The translations under genes and the position numbers were made by a program. From Sphingobacterium chuzhouense (lineage in GTDB: Bacteria > Bacteroidota > Bacteroidia > Sphingobacteriales > Sphingobacteriaceae): a DNA stretch of 64,000 bases. The notes beneath the pieces are model-generated. The model saw only the letters and a list, made by a program, of their open reading frames with translations, did not search any database and had not been told where the DNA came from. The first letter of the stretch is position 1. Each line of letters begins with the position of its first letter. The stretch is taken from contig NZ_JACNYL010000003.1 in the NCBI RefSeq assembly GCF_014692525.1, positions 620,001 through 684,000 on the forward strand, written 5' to 3'. Below are positions 18,630 to 27,372 of the stretch, piece by piece.

Positions 18630-19274
18630 TCATTCGGATATTCGCCTAATTTCGCTCAGGCTAACAACTTTATATTTTTCTTTAAATTTAAAATAGGAAG
18701 CAATCATAGCTTTTGCCAATCTTGCTGTTGTTATCGGTTGGTAACGCTTAAACAGACCTATCGCATTACATATTTTTAATAATTTAATAAAGATTTTTTC
18801 GCCCGCTCGATCAGAGTTAGGTCGTTCGATGCCGCCGGGTTGCAAGATAACAAATTGAGGAAAACCCAATTTGCGTACATTATTCTCCAACGTTCCTTTC
18901 ATTTTGTTGTAGAAAAAAGAAGAATTTTCATTTGCACCGGTAGCCGACAGCAGCACAAAACTTTCGATGTCATTCGTCTTTGCTATAGAAGCAAAAGTCA
19001 ATTGATAATCGTGGTCTACTCGCCATTGTGCTTCTTTACTACCAGCATCCTTTAAAGTGGTTCCTAAACAAGAAAAAGCCACATCGCCTTGAATCTGATC
19101 CTTGTACTGCTGTAAGTTTTCAAAATCCACGAGAAACTCTGTCAGTTTAGCATGTTTCTCAAAATAGGGTCTGCGAACTAAAACGATCACCTCCTGAAAT
19201 CTTGAATCTTGTAAAAGTTGCTTAACAAGTTCACGTCCTGTAGCTCCGGATCCTCCAATAATAACTGCTTTCAT
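18630..19274 (-). CDS. Atypical SDR, NAD(P)H-binding epimerase-like protein
   Basis: 214 residues with the N-terminal dinucleotide motif KAVIIGGSGATGREL, then DVAFSCLGTT and SFVLLSATGANENSSFFYNKMKG. The last stretch keeps the Ser, Tyr and Lys pattern of atypical short-chain dehydrogenases of the NmrA/HTATIP2-like group. The cofactor is probably NADP(H). The substrate is unknown. Its start is 1 bp from the stop of the 2-hydroxyacid dehydrogenase gene, so the two are an operon and translationally coupled. Confidence 0.86.
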   Translation of the reverse strand: MKAVIIGGSGATGRELVKQLLQDSRFQEVIVLVRRPYFEKHAKLTEFLVDFENLQQYKDQIQGDVAFSCLGTTLKDAGSKEAQWRVDHDYQLTFASIAKTNDIESFVLLSATGANENSSFFYNKMKGTLENNVRKLGFPQFVILQPGGIERPNSDRAGEKIFIKLLKICNAIGLFKRYQPITTARLAKAMIASYFKFKEKYKVVSLSEIRRISE

Positions 19275-19275
19275 A

Positions 19276-20256
19276 TCATTTCATCTTATACACCTCTGCG
19301 TTGACAACCTGAGGCATCTTTTTTCCGTTTTTCACTGCAATCAAATTATTCACAGCCATTAATGTCATTTTTGTTCGTGTCTCCACAGTTGCGGAACCGA
19401 TATGCGGCAGTACGCAGACATTCGACATACTTAAAAGCGGATTGCTGGGCAACATCGGTTCCGGATTCGTAACATCAAGTCCAGCCCCCCAAATATCACC
19501 ATTCACCAGCGCCTCGGTTAAATCCACTTCGTTATGAATCTTGCCCCTTGCTGTATTAATAAAAATCGCCGATTTTTTCATCTTTTTGAAGGCTGTCGCA
19601 TTAAATCGATCTTTTGTCTCCGAACTTAAGTTAGCGTGTATGGATATAACATCACTTTTTTCCAATAATTTGTCAAAAGATACATATACCGCATCCACTT
19701 CCCGCTCTGCTTCGACATTTCTATGTCGGTTATAGTAAATAATATCCATCCCATATATCACTTTCGCCCTACGAGCTAGCGCCAGTCCTATTCTTCCTAA
19801 TCCAAATATACCCAATGTTTTCCCGTAAAGTTCGACACCAAGATCGTCCGTAGAACCCAGACCTTGCCATTCACCACGAATGATCTGATTTGCCCGGAAA
19901 AATGCCTTTCGAGAAACTGTCAACATCAGCAACAAAGCAATATCAGCTGTTGCTTCACTCAATACATCCGGTGTATTACTAATCGGTATACATGCTTTGG
20001 TGGCTGCAGTGATATCTACATGATTATAACCCACACTTGTTAACGCTATACCTTTTAGATGGCTACAATTTTGAAAAAAATTTGCGTCTAATGCTGTGCC
20101 TCCGCGATGTAATAAAAAATCCACGTTTTGACAAGTTTTGGTAAGCTCTTCAGAAGTCCATATCTTTCCTTTTTCAGCAGTTATAACTTCAAATCCTTCT
20201 TCCATTAACCGTACCGCCGTTGTATCTGGGATGTTTCTTGAGATGAGTACCTTCAT
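19276..20256 (-). CDS. D-isomer-specific 2-hydroxyacid dehydrogenase
   Basis: An NAD(P)-dependent dehydrogenase of 326 residues from the ATG at 20256. An ATG seven codons upstream is also open, but family members begin at MKVLISRNIP. The Rossmann motif is GIFGLGRIGLALARR, followed by the catalytic Arg in INTARGKIHNE, a Glu in NPEPMLP, and the catalytic His in LPHIGSATVETR. Glyoxylate/hydroxypyruvate reductase or D-glycerate dehydrogenase is the likely class, though exact substrate calls in this family are unreliable from sequence. Confidence 0.9.
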   Translation of the reverse strand: MKVLISRNIPDTTAVRLMEEGFEVITAEKGKIWTSEELTKTCQNVDFLLHRGGTALDANFFQNCSHLKGIALTSVGYNHVDITAATKACIPISNTPDVLSEATADIALLLMLTVSRKAFFRANQIIRGEWQGLGSTDDLGVELYGKTLGIFGLGRIGLALARRAKVIYGMDIIYYNRHRNVEAEREVDAVYVSFDKLLEKSDVISIHANLSSETKDRFNATAFKKMKKSAIFINTARGKIHNEVDLTEALVNGDIWGAGLDVTNPEPMLPSNPLLSMSNVCVLPHIGSATVETRTKMTLMAVNNLIAVKNGKKMPQVVNAEVYKMK

Positions 20257-20301
20257 ACTACCAACAGTAATATTCATGATTAAAACTGGATATCTGGTTG
20301 A

Positions 20302-20643
20302 TTATTCATCAAGCATTTCATCAATAGGCGGATCCCCTAATATAGTATCTCCTCTAACAGACCTCAAATACCCTTGAAAAGAAATCTCCAACGCATGCGA
20401 AATAAGTTTAGCGTGGTCATCACTTGTCCCATACGACCCCAATACCACTTTGTCGTCATCGCTGTTTCCGATGATAGCCATTACACATTTATCACTGTCA
20501 GGAAGAAAAAGACCAACGCCGACTGTTTCATCACCATAATTAACCAACCACGTCTCTTCGACTTGGCCTTCAACTGCTTTTGGAAGGCTAATCTCTCTTT
20601 TCAGCAGATCTAATTTCACATTATCAAAATCAAGATTATTCAT
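20302..20643 (-). CDS. Small unrecognised cytoplasmic protein
   Basis: 113 residues, acidic, without signal peptide. Short beta-like segments (TWLVNYGDETVGVGLFLP, KCVMAIIGNSDDDKVVLGS) precede an amphipathic helix (AKLISHALEISFQGYLRS). I do not recognise the family. The reading frame is well formed and follows the same strand as the dehydrogenase gene, from which it is separated by 45 bp. Confidence 0.62.
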   Translation of the reverse strand: MNNLDFDNVKLDLLKREISLPKAVEGQVEETWLVNYGDETVGVGLFLPDSDKCVMAIIGNSDDDKVVLGSYGTSDDHAKLISHALEISFQGYLRSVRGDTILGDPPIDEMLDE

Positions 20644-20816
20644 AACGATATCTATATATTATATAAACGTTCACCTATTTGTTTTTGTTTTGCACGATCC
20701 TATCTCCTCTCTAAATTCGGGGGTTATTTTATAAATATTGTGAATTCGCTACGTTCATCATTGAAAACTATACCGCACGCCAGCTGTTCTATGAGTAGTG
20801 ATTAAAGAGAAACGAT

Positions 20817-21041
20817 ATGAATACGAACGAGAACAACGAAAAACCACAAACGGACCGCGAACGCGGGGTTGCTGAAAACGAAAAAGCAAATTACAGTGGC
20901 TTTCCTCCAGAAGAGTCGACAGACGAGAAAGATAAGAAGGATATCAAAGAGACAAATCAATCCGATAAACGCGACAAAGAGGGAGGCGATCTTGCCGGTA
21001 ACGCAGCGGGAAATATACCGCCGGAAGAAGGAGAAAAATAA
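20817..21041 (+). CDS. Small, highly charged, probably disordered protein
   Basis: 74 residues, almost entirely polar (NENNEKPQTDRERGVAENEK), with no aromatic core. It has two PPEE motifs (SGFPPEES and NIPPEEGEK) and no signal. Composition suggests an intrinsically disordered, stress-type hydrophilic protein. That is inference from composition only. GAGAAACG a few bases before the ATG may act as a ribosome-binding site, and a hairpin follows 5 bp after the stop, which supports a real gene. Confidence 0.6.
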   Translation: MNTNENNEKPQTDRERGVAENEKANYSGFPPEESTDEKDKKDIKETNQSDKRDKEGGDLAGNAAGNIPPEEGEK

Positions 21042-21046
21042 CTGAT

Positions 21047-21080
21047 ATTACCTCTTGGAGCCGAGATTCCTAGGGGTAAT
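21047..21080 (+). terminator. Hairpin terminator after the charged small gene
   Basis: A 13-bp stem (21047-21059 with 21068-21080) with one mismatch and one G-U pair encloses an 8-nt loop. A T-run (GTTTTT) follows about 20 nt later, so termination is plausible but not ideal. Confidence 0.55.
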
Positions 21081-21116
21081 TCCTTCAATATAATGCGTTT
21101 TTAGCATAGTTTTCTT

Positions 21117-21124
21117 TACATTTA
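21117..21124 (+). promoter_or_regulatory. -7-like box (TACATTTA) for the DUF1456 gene
   Basis: TACATTTA matches TAnnTTTG except at the last base and ends 4 nt before the ATG at 21129, the same geometry as the ABC-F promoter. A nearly leaderless mRNA is implied. Confidence 0.35.
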
Positions 21125-21128
21125 CGCC

Positions 21129-21368
21129 ATGAGCAACAATGATATCATGAAAAAGCTCCGCGTAGCTTTAAAATTTACCGACGATGACATTATCGAAGTA
21201 TTATCTCTTGTGGATTTCAAGGTAACCAAAACTGAGCTAAGTGCGATATTCCGTAAAGAAGACCACCCGAATTTTAAGCCTTGTGGCGATCAGTTTCTTC
21301 GAAATTTCCTCAATGGGCTGATTATCTATAAACGCGGTCGTCGACCTGACACACGATCGAAGTCTTAA
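21129..21368 (+). CDS. DUF1456 (YehS-like) protein, single repeat
   Basis: 79 residues. NDIMKKLRVALKFTDDDIIEVL is followed by TKTELSAIFRKEDHPNFKPCGDQ and FLRNFLNGLIIYKRG, the full pattern of one DUF1456 unit. E. coli YehS has two such units in about 156 residues, so this is a one-unit version. Function is unknown. It is cytoplasmic and stands alone, with a -7 box right at the start codon. Confidence 0.9.
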   Translation: MSNNDIMKKLRVALKFTDDDIIEVLSLVDFKVTKTELSAIFRKEDHPNFKPCGDQFLRNFLNGLIIYKRGRRPDTRSKS

Positions 21369-21482
21369 TTTATCTCGATAAACGCCCGCTTTCATCCACC
21401 ACCGCCCTTTCCCATTTTTATTAGCTATAATGCCTTTTTTTAAGTAGATTCGATATTAAAAAAACAGGTTAAAGAAAAATGA

Positions 21483-22130
21483 ATGCAAATGGTGGATACA
21501 GAACAAATTGATGCGATTATTTTTGACATGGACGGAACACTATGGGATGGTGTTGCATGTTACACACAAGGTTTTAATGATTTCTTCCAAAAAAACAATA
21601 TTGAAAAGCAGCTGACAAACCAAGATATTTATAGGCTCACAGGTATAGAAGAAGATCAATTTCTGGAACTTATCTTACCCGAATTCCCCTATAAAGAAAG
21701 AAAAACCATGTACAAAGATATCATTGACCTTCAGTATGAGAATATCAAAACAAAAGGCGGAAAGCTCTATCCGTATGTAAAAGAAGGATTGGAACAATTA
21801 AGTCAGCAGCACCGGTTATTTATCGTCAGCAACTGTGCCGAATTTACCATCAAATATTTTATGGAATGGGCAGGTATTGAACAATATATTACCGACAGCG
21901 TAGCTCATGCCTCAAACTTCAAACCCAAGAATGAGAATATCAGGTACCTCATCGACAAGTATTCATTAAAAAGCCCTGTATATGTTGGTGATACAGCTTC
22001 TGATGGCAAACAAGCCAAACTCGCTAATATCCCATTCGTTTTCGTTAACTATGGATTTGGCGAAACCAAAACATACGACATACAATTTAGCTCATTTGAA
22101 GAATTAGCTTATTATTTCATCAAGCCATAA
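21483..22130 (+). CDS. HAD-superfamily phosphatase (phosphoglycolate phosphatase-like)
   Basis: 215 residues. Motif I is IIFDMDGTLWD (nucleophile Asp15, acid/base Asp17), motif II is IVSNCAE, the motif III lysine is in SNFKPKNENI, and motif IV is YVGDTASDG. An alpha-helical cap sits between motifs I and II, as in subclass I. It hydrolyses a small phosphorylated metabolite that cannot be named from sequence. A second ATG two codons in (MVDTEQ) is an equally possible start. It is a single-gene unit upstream of the AraC regulator. Confidence 0.88.
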   Translation: MQMVDTEQIDAIIFDMDGTLWDGVACYTQGFNDFFQKNNIEKQLTNQDIYRLTGIEEDQFLELILPEFPYKERKTMYKDIIDLQYENIKTKGGKLYPYVKEGLEQLSQQHRLFIVSNCAEFTIKYFMEWAGIEQYITDSVAHASNFKPKNENIRYLIDKYSLKSPVYVGDTASDGKQAKLANIPFVFVNYGFGETKTYDIQFSSFEELAYYFIKP

Positions 22131-22196
22131 ACGGGTTAAACGCGATAAACCTGCTTTCCTTGCGCACACATTTAAAAATAAAAATGTATTTTCCAA

Positions 22197-22228
22197 TTGC
22201 TGAAATACATAGAAAACCCGTATCTTTA
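22197..22228 (+). promoter_or_regulatory. Promoter of the cupin-AraC gene
   Basis: TTGC (22197-22200) and TATCTTTA (22221-22228) are 20 bp apart, a reasonable -33/-7 pair for Bacteroidota. The leader of about 85-90 nt downstream contains a 9-bp hairpin (22264-22272 with 22285-22293). No TCYAT double box is present, so autoregulation through that site is not indicated. Confidence 0.5.
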
Positions 22229-22263
22229 ATTACGCAAACGATGGTAGAAGACCTTTGAAAAAA

Positions 22264-22293
22264 GAGTTTCTTAAGCGGTAGAGAAAGAAACTC
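22264..22293 (+). repeat. Leader hairpin before the cupin-AraC gene
   Basis: GAGTTTCTT (22264-22272) pairs perfectly with AAGAAACTC (22285-22293) around a 12-nt loop, 28 nt upstream of the start codon. No T-run follows, so it is more likely an mRNA leader structure than a terminator. Confidence 0.4.
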
Positions 22294-22321
22294 ACGCAAA
22301 TTGACACGCAGTTATAAACAA

Positions 22322-23221
22322 ATGAATGCACAGGTACAGATAAAAAAAATTAAAGAGGGCTTTGTGGGACAAAAAATGATTGTCATTCCACCTGAAATAC
22401 ACAATCAGATTGCAAAAAACCCGCTTATAAACAATCTTTACCTAACAGCCATTGGTTTTTACCCCTATGCCAACCATCATGACAGAAGACGAAACACAGG
22501 CTGCTCGCAATACATTTTGCTATATTGTATAGAAGGACAGGGCACCATTACCGTTCAAGGGAAAAAACATATTTTAAACCCTAACCACTTTTTTATTATC
22601 CCGCGCAATACCCCTCACCATTATCACTCCTCTTCTACCGATCCATGGAGCATCTATTGGATTCATTTTGAAGGAGAAAATTCAGATCGTCTCTATTCTA
22701 GACATACAGACGGCGCCGCTCCAAGTACACATTCATTGCCCTATGACGAACACCGGATTGAGCTGTTCAATCAAATCTTTAATATCATTGAAAATAGTTT
22801 TGATCAACGTAGCCTAGAATTAGCGAATATCAATCTTCTACAGTTTTTGTCCTCTTTAATTTATCATAAAGAAACTTTTCTGTCTTTTTATGAAGTCGAT
22901 TGTGTAAACAAGTCCATAAAATTCATGAAAGATAACCTGGATTTGAATTTTACGCTACAGGATTTTGCCAGCGAACAAAATCTCTCCGTCTCCCATTATT
23001 CTGATCTTTTTAAGAAGAAAACAGGCTTTTCTCCTATTCAGTATTTTAATCAAATGAAGATCCACCAAGCCTGTCAATATCTGTATTTTACCGATATGAG
23101 CATTAAAGAAATTTGTAATACGCTGGGATTTAAGGATCCGTATTATTTTTCAAGGCTCTTCAAAAAATTAATGGAGATTGCTCCGGCACAATACAGAAAC
23201 AATCATAAAAAGCGAACCTAG
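22322..23221 (+). CDS. AraC-family regulator with cupin sensor domain, candidate PUL activator
   Basis: 299 residues from the ATG at 22322. A TTG seven codons upstream is a poorer start. An N-terminal AraC_binding-type cupin (about 45-130; ILLYCIEGQGTITVQG, then FIIPRNTPHHYHSS) is followed by a C-terminal AraC/XylS DNA-binding domain (about 200-295). Its first helix-turn-helix is FTLQDFASEQNLSVSHYSDLF and its second is IKEICNTLGFKDPYYFSRLF. Such proteins sense a soluble sugar in the cytoplasm. It lies 19 bp from the 3' end of the large PUL operon, convergent to it, and is the only soluble sugar-sensing regulator near the five double-box promoters. Control of those promoters is inference. Confidence 0.92.
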   Translation: MNAQVQIKKIKEGFVGQKMIVIPPEIHNQIAKNPLINNLYLTAIGFYPYANHHDRRRNTGCSQYILLYCIEGQGTITVQGKKHILNPNHFFIIPRNTPHHYHSSSTDPWSIYWIHFEGENSDRLYSRHTDGAAPSTHSLPYDEHRIELFNQIFNIIENSFDQRSLELANINLLQFLSSLIYHKETFLSFYEVDCVNKSIKFMKDNLDLNFTLQDFASEQNLSVSHYSDLFKKKTGFSPIQYFNQMKIHQACQYLYFTDMSIKEICNTLGFKDPYYFSRLFKKLMEIAPAQYRNNHKKRT

Positions 23222-23240
23222 AGTGTTGTATCCCCTCTAT

Positions 23241-23948
23241 TTAAAACCAGTGCATGATCTCATCGGCGATGAGTTTATGCCCCTTTTCATTCGGGTGATT
23301 GCTTTGGGCCATGTATAGCTTCAATTCCTCCCCTTCAGCTTTCCGTTTTTTAAATACTTGATAACTATCAACTATAGCAATATTATATTTCTTTGATAGA
23401 TCCACTAGTTGATTCCGATATAATTCCAACGTGTTATCTGGCAAAAGCAGGTCAACTGTTAAATCGGGCGAGGGCGTCAAAAGAACCACTTTTATATCCT
23501 GTGCCAAAGCCTCTACGATCATCTTCTCCATCGCGGTGCGGGATCGCTCCAGACCGATATTTCGGTCATTCAGCGCATAATCGATAAACAGTACATCCGG
23601 CCGGTGTACCGTCACCTCCGTTTTGAATCTCTTTTCGCCTTGTTCGGAGTTCTCCCCACCGATGGAAGTCGTGATAACATTGATCACCGCGGTAGGATAT
23701 TTCTCATCTAAAGCACGCATAACAAGAAATGGATAGGCATCCATTCTTCTTACCAAGGGGGTCTGAAAATAACCGGAAGGAACGGAATGTCCGTGAAACA
23801 CCAAGTTAATGGTTCGGTTCGCTGGCCACTTTTCTTTCAGCTCTGCCTTGATCGTATCCAAATAAGCCGCCGAATCCGCCTGGGCATAGACTTTTTGACC
23901 AACAAGAATTAGCCCTACAAAACAAATGGTATATAGTATCTTTTTCAT
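23241..23948 (-). CDS. Secreted SGNH/GDSL-like hydrolase (carbohydrate esterase type)
   Basis: 235 residues with signal MKKILYTICFVGLILVGQKVYAQ. SGNH blocks are visible: block I VFHGHSVPSG with nucleophile Ser55, block II SIGGENS, block III ALNDRN and block V NHPNEKGH with His218. Two departures from the norm are block I reading GHS instead of GDS, and Gln215 where the Asp three residues before the catalytic His is expected. The fold is clear, but activity could be altered. In a PUL such enzymes usually remove acetyl groups. It is the last gene of the 19.6-kb operon, separated from the PL8 gene by 93 bp with an inverted repeat. Confidence 0.82.
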   Translation of the reverse strand: MKKILYTICFVGLILVGQKVYAQADSAAYLDTIKAELKEKWPANRTINLVFHGHSVPSGYFQTPLVRRMDAYPFLVMRALDEKYPTAVINVITTSIGGENSEQGEKRFKTEVTVHRPDVLFIDYALNDRNIGLERSRTAMEKMIVEALAQDIKVVLLTPSPDLTVDLLLPDNTLELYRNQLVDLSKKYNIAIVDSYQVFKKRKAEGEELKLYMAQSNHPNEKGHKLIADEIMHWF

Positions 23949-23981
23949 TAGAATAAATTGTTTTTTTATGGCAATGAAGCT

Positions 23982-24024
23982 TGCATAAATTATTCATATC
24001 CTTTTGTTTATCGAAATTTATGCA
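23982..24024 (-). repeat. Inverted repeat between PL8 and SGNH genes
   Basis: TGCATAAATT (23982-23991) and AATTTATGCA (24015-24024) are perfect complements with a 23-nt loop, in the longest gap inside the large operon. It may be an mRNA processing or attenuation structure that lowers expression of the last gene. There is no T-run directly after it. Confidence 0.45.
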
Positions 24025-24041
24025 GGTTTCATTAATCGTTC

Positions 24042-26063
24042 TTATTTTAACGGTAATTGGGTCGTCGTACCATCCAAGGGCAACCGTATTTTAAACTTCT
24101 TGCCTCCAACGGTTACATTAACCTCTTTCCCTTCTTGAGTAGGGTCGCTCGCATAAAGCACACCACCCTTAATTAAAATTAAACAGGGCTGATCCACCTG
24201 GATAGCTTGTTTCTTTCCAAAATTAAGCTCTCCGGGCGAATAAAAAGCTGCCATCAGAATCCCCCCTTTGAATTCTACCGCTTGGCAAGCCTCTCCGTTC
24301 CGTAACACCGTCCAGCTAGGATTGCTCGCCAACCTTGCGGTTTGTTTTGGACTAGAAGCAGGTGCTATCACATATCCAGACGAATCTTCTCCAATCATAT
24401 TATGTAGCATTTGAGGGAGGAACACACTCTCTTCTACTCGCTCTGCCATTCCAGCTGCATTGATGGAAGTCCAGTTACTTTCTACCTTTTTTAGATGAAT
24501 GGTAAACACAGTCGGCTTTAGGGGGATATAGGCAAATCCCGAATGATGTATCCAACGAACATCATCGAGGCTATGCGTACCCGGCATTAAAGCATTCTCT
24601 ACAGAATTTACGGTCACGTCACTTTGCAAACGGCTTTGATCTAAGGAGGTATATAAAGGTCCGGAAATACCTTTGCTTTTCATATCACCTATTAAACAAA
24701 CCACAACATCCCCATGCGAGGCCCAAAACTTCCGAGCCGAAAACTCCTGTTTCTCCGTCTTATCTTGCAAAACGTAGTCCATCACAGAAAAGCCGTCTAT
24801 ATTATCGGACACTCCCCCTACGAAAGGCCTACGGCTTACATGGTACATCTCTTTAAAGGTGGTTAAACCGGGAAGAGCCGTCCAATCCCAGGCAGGCAAT
24901 AGATCAAAATATTCCTCTCCGTTTCTAATCAAGTAAGTGTCTCCACTATTTAATAGCTTTCCTTTAAGATTTTCGCTATTAATAGACTCTGTAGGTAGCG
25001 TACGTGTGGACACCGTTTTTAAAAAGAAGCTGAACCCCGGGCGATGAAAAACAGCAAAATCAGAATACGGATAATATCGATAGCCTACAAGCGTCCCCTG
25101 ACCGTTCTGCATGGCTTCCATTGTTGTGATGGCAGTATTTTGAGGTTGTAATTCCTTAATAAAAGGCAGCAATAAACGCATATCCGCACTCCGTAATTCG
25201 CCTTTTCTCGACGATGAGCGATCCATCGTTCCCGGAACTGTATGAATGCCTCGTGCCATCCATTGCCAGCCTTCGACAACCATATCCATTAAAATTTGTA
25301 TCTTTTCCTCTGGAAAGGCCAAAGGCGTATCGCGGAGCTCCCAGGCGATGCGCATACTTTCCCACAGATAAGCCTTACCGTATTGAAACATTTGCAGACG
25401 CTTACCATGTTGATGAAAGCTGTAATCCGGTTGAATTCCTTCACCGGTTCCTATTTCAATTTCTTTTAGGATAAGTTGCCGGCATTTGTTTAAGAGGTTT
25501 TCGTCGTCTATCAATGCACCGTAGTGTAAACCCAAATCTGCACACCATATGAGATTGCCCCCCACATAGTCCTCGTGCACCCGTAGCTGGCCCATTACCG
25601 CTAACGCTTGTTGCAGGCGCAGAGAATCCAGGTCTTGCCGGAGCAAAACAATGATATCCCGCATCAACTGCGGTACCCCGATCTCATTATACCACCAGTT
25701 TTTGCTTTGGTATCTAATCTGTAACCAATGATCCAGCGCAATATCAATCACCTTTCGGATTGCTGGATCCTGATAATGCCGTGATTTAGGGTTTGCCCAA
25801 GCGAATGACAGCGTACGAACTCGTCTTAAGTGGATCGTGATTTTCCAATCCGCGAGGCTAGAATCCGCATAGTTGATATCCGGCCATTTTCCAGATGGAT
25901 CCAAACGCTTTATGAATGAATCAATATCTTGTTCGGCATCGTTCGTACGGAACAAATATTCTTTATATCGATTTATTAGCGTATCATTAGACGGCGTTTG
26001 CGCCCATGCAGTATGCAGGGCAAAAAATGGTATAAGCAATAAAATAAATAGGAGATTTTTCAT
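24042..26063 (-). CDS. Polysaccharide lyase family 8
   Basis: 673 residues with a signal peptide (cleavage likely after HTAWAQ, no lipobox). PL8 enzymes cleave next to uronic acids by beta-elimination (hyaluronan, chondroitin, xanthan side chains), leaving a 4,5-unsaturated uronate. The alpha/alpha-toroid half (about 25-330) has NWWYNEIGVPQLMRDI and the catalytic set Asn170 (VGGNLIW), His219 (FHQHGK) and Tyr228 (FQYGKAY). The nine-residue His-Tyr spacing equals that of known PL8 lyases. Arginines follow in MDRSSSRKG (282, 286). The C-terminal half is the beta-sandwich region. The gene abuts the GH88 stop with no gap, and GH88 acts on exactly the product PL8 makes. Substrate is not determinable. 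No sulfatase is nearby. Confidence 0.9.
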   Translation of the reverse strand: MKNLLFILLLIPFFALHTAWAQTPSNDTLINRYKEYLFRTNDAEQDIDSFIKRLDPSGKWPDINYADSSLADWKITIHLRRVRTLSFAWANPKSRHYQDPAIRKVIDIALDHWLQIRYQSKNWWYNEIGVPQLMRDIIVLLRQDLDSLRLQQALAVMGQLRVHEDYVGGNLIWCADLGLHYGALIDDENLLNKCRQLILKEIEIGTGEGIQPDYSFHQHGKRLQMFQYGKAYLWESMRIAWELRDTPLAFPEEKIQILMDMVVEGWQWMARGIHTVPGTMDRSSSRKGELRSADMRLLLPFIKELQPQNTAITTMEAMQNGQGTLVGYRYYPYSDFAVFHRPGFSFFLKTVSTRTLPTESINSENLKGKLLNSGDTYLIRNGEEYFDLLPAWDWTALPGLTTFKEMYHVSRRPFVGGVSDNIDGFSVMDYVLQDKTEKQEFSARKFWASHGDVVVCLIGDMKSKGISGPLYTSLDQSRLQSDVTVNSVENALMPGTHSLDDVRWIHHSGFAYIPLKPTVFTIHLKKVESNWTSINAAGMAERVEESVFLPQMLHNMIGEDSSGYVIAPASSPKQTARLASNPSWTVLRNGEACQAVEFKGGILMAAFYSPGELNFGKKQAIQVDQPCLILIKGGVLYASDPTQEGKEVNVTVGGKKFKIRLPLDGTTTQLPLK

Positions 26064-27368
26064 CTATTTTTCTATGGATTTGTCAGATATAAGATTCTGA
26101 TAGCGCATCAACGATTCAATATAATAATAATCTGCATACGAGAGCGGAACATCGACTTCTACGTCGCCGGGGACACCACCCGAAGCATGCATCAAAATAA
26201 ATCCGCCATTAGTCCCGACCGGCGCACGATAATTAGATGACGACAAACTGGCAATCATCTTTTCAGCTGCTGATGAATAATATTGGCTTTTTTTCTTGGT
26301 CACATATCCAGAAAGTTCCAATAAAGCTGAAGCCACAATGGCTCCTGCAGAGGCATCACGAGGTATTTCTGGATATTTCGCCGGATCGTAGTTCCAAACC
26401 GGATCATACCCTTCCTGGTTCACATTAAAATCCCAATAAGGCACCATATCGTCCGGAAGATTCTCATGCTTCAAGTAAAAATCGGCCATTCTTTGCGCCG
26501 CTTTCAAATATTTCTTATTTCCCGTTTCACGATACACCATCGTAAAACCATAGACCGCCCAAGCCTGTCCTCTAGACCAGGTAGAATTGTCGGAAAAACC
26601 TTGATGGGTTTCTCTACTCAATACCTTTCCGCTCAGAGTGTCATACGCAACCACATGATAACTGCTAAAATCTTTTCGGAAGTGATTTTTTAGGGTTTTA
26701 TCAGTATGCTGAATCGCGATATCCTTATAATATGGATCGCCCGTTGCTTTCGAAGCAAAAAACAAAAGCTCCAGGTTCATCATATTGTCGATAATGACCG
26801 GGAAATCCAACATTCTCTTTCCATCCAAGGATTTAATCTCATCCCAGGATTCGATACATCCAACCTTTGGATTAAACCTACTGGCAAGGGATTTGGCCGA
26901 TTGAATGAGGATAGCTTTATGTTCCGGTTTTTGAAAAAGACGATAGGCATTACCAAAACTACAGTACATCATAAAACCTAGATCGTGGTTGGCCGTAACC
27001 GTCTGTAGCTTCTCTAATTGTACAAGTTTGTTGTTCGCCTCTTTTAATAATATGGAGTCGCGGGAAAACTCATACAGATATAAAAGGGAGCCAGGATAGA
27101 ACCCGCTTATCCAGGCATACGGACTCACGGACATCACCTGTCCATCGATATAAGTACGCGGCAGCTGATCTTTTGGAACCTGCTCGGATAGATAGGTATA
27201 TTGTTTCACCGACTCTTGCAAACTTAAATTAACGGTATCATCCAACGCTGATCTGGAGGATCCACCAACATATTGCGCTGCCAATTTTGTACCCGGATAA
27301 AACGATAGCAAAAAACAACCACCTAAAAAAAGAGATTTCTTTATTAATGAGTTTACAGCTTTCTTCAT
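26064..27368 (-). CDS. GH88 unsaturated glucuronyl hydrolase (first copy)
   Basis: 434 residues from the ATG at 27368. A GTG four codons upstream overlaps the GH2 stop and is also possible. The signal peptide includes KSLFLGGCFLLSFYPG. The alpha/alpha-barrel shows the two catalytic aspartates of GH88, Asp129 (NHDLGFMMYC) and Asp194 (VIIDNMMNLELL), plus WSRGQAWAVYGF and PRDASAGAIVASALLEL. The enzyme hydrates and removes 4-deoxy-L-threo-hex-4-enopyranuronosyl residues from lyase products, probably in the periplasm. It is placed between GH2 and PL8. A second GH88-GH2 pair lies at 43-47 kb. Confidence 0.93.
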   Translation of the reverse strand: MKKAVNSLIKKSLFLGGCFLLSFYPGTKLAAQYVGGSSRSALDDTVNLSLQESVKQYTYLSEQVPKDQLPRTYIDGQVMSVSPYAWISGFYPGSLLYLYEFSRDSILLKEANNKLVQLEKLQTVTANHDLGFMMYCSFGNAYRLFQKPEHKAILIQSAKSLASRFNPKVGCIESWDEIKSLDGKRMLDFPVIIDNMMNLELLFFASKATGDPYYKDIAIQHTDKTLKNHFRKDFSSYHVVAYDTLSGKVLSRETHQGFSDNSTWSRGQAWAVYGFTMVYRETGNKKYLKAAQRMADFYLKHENLPDDMVPYWDFNVNQEGYDPVWNYDPAKYPEIPRDASAGAIVASALLELSGYVTKKKSQYYSSAAEKMIASLSSSNYRAPVGTNGGFILMHASGGVPGDVEVDVPLSYADYYYIESLMRYQNLISDKSIEK

Positions 27369-27372
27369 AGCA

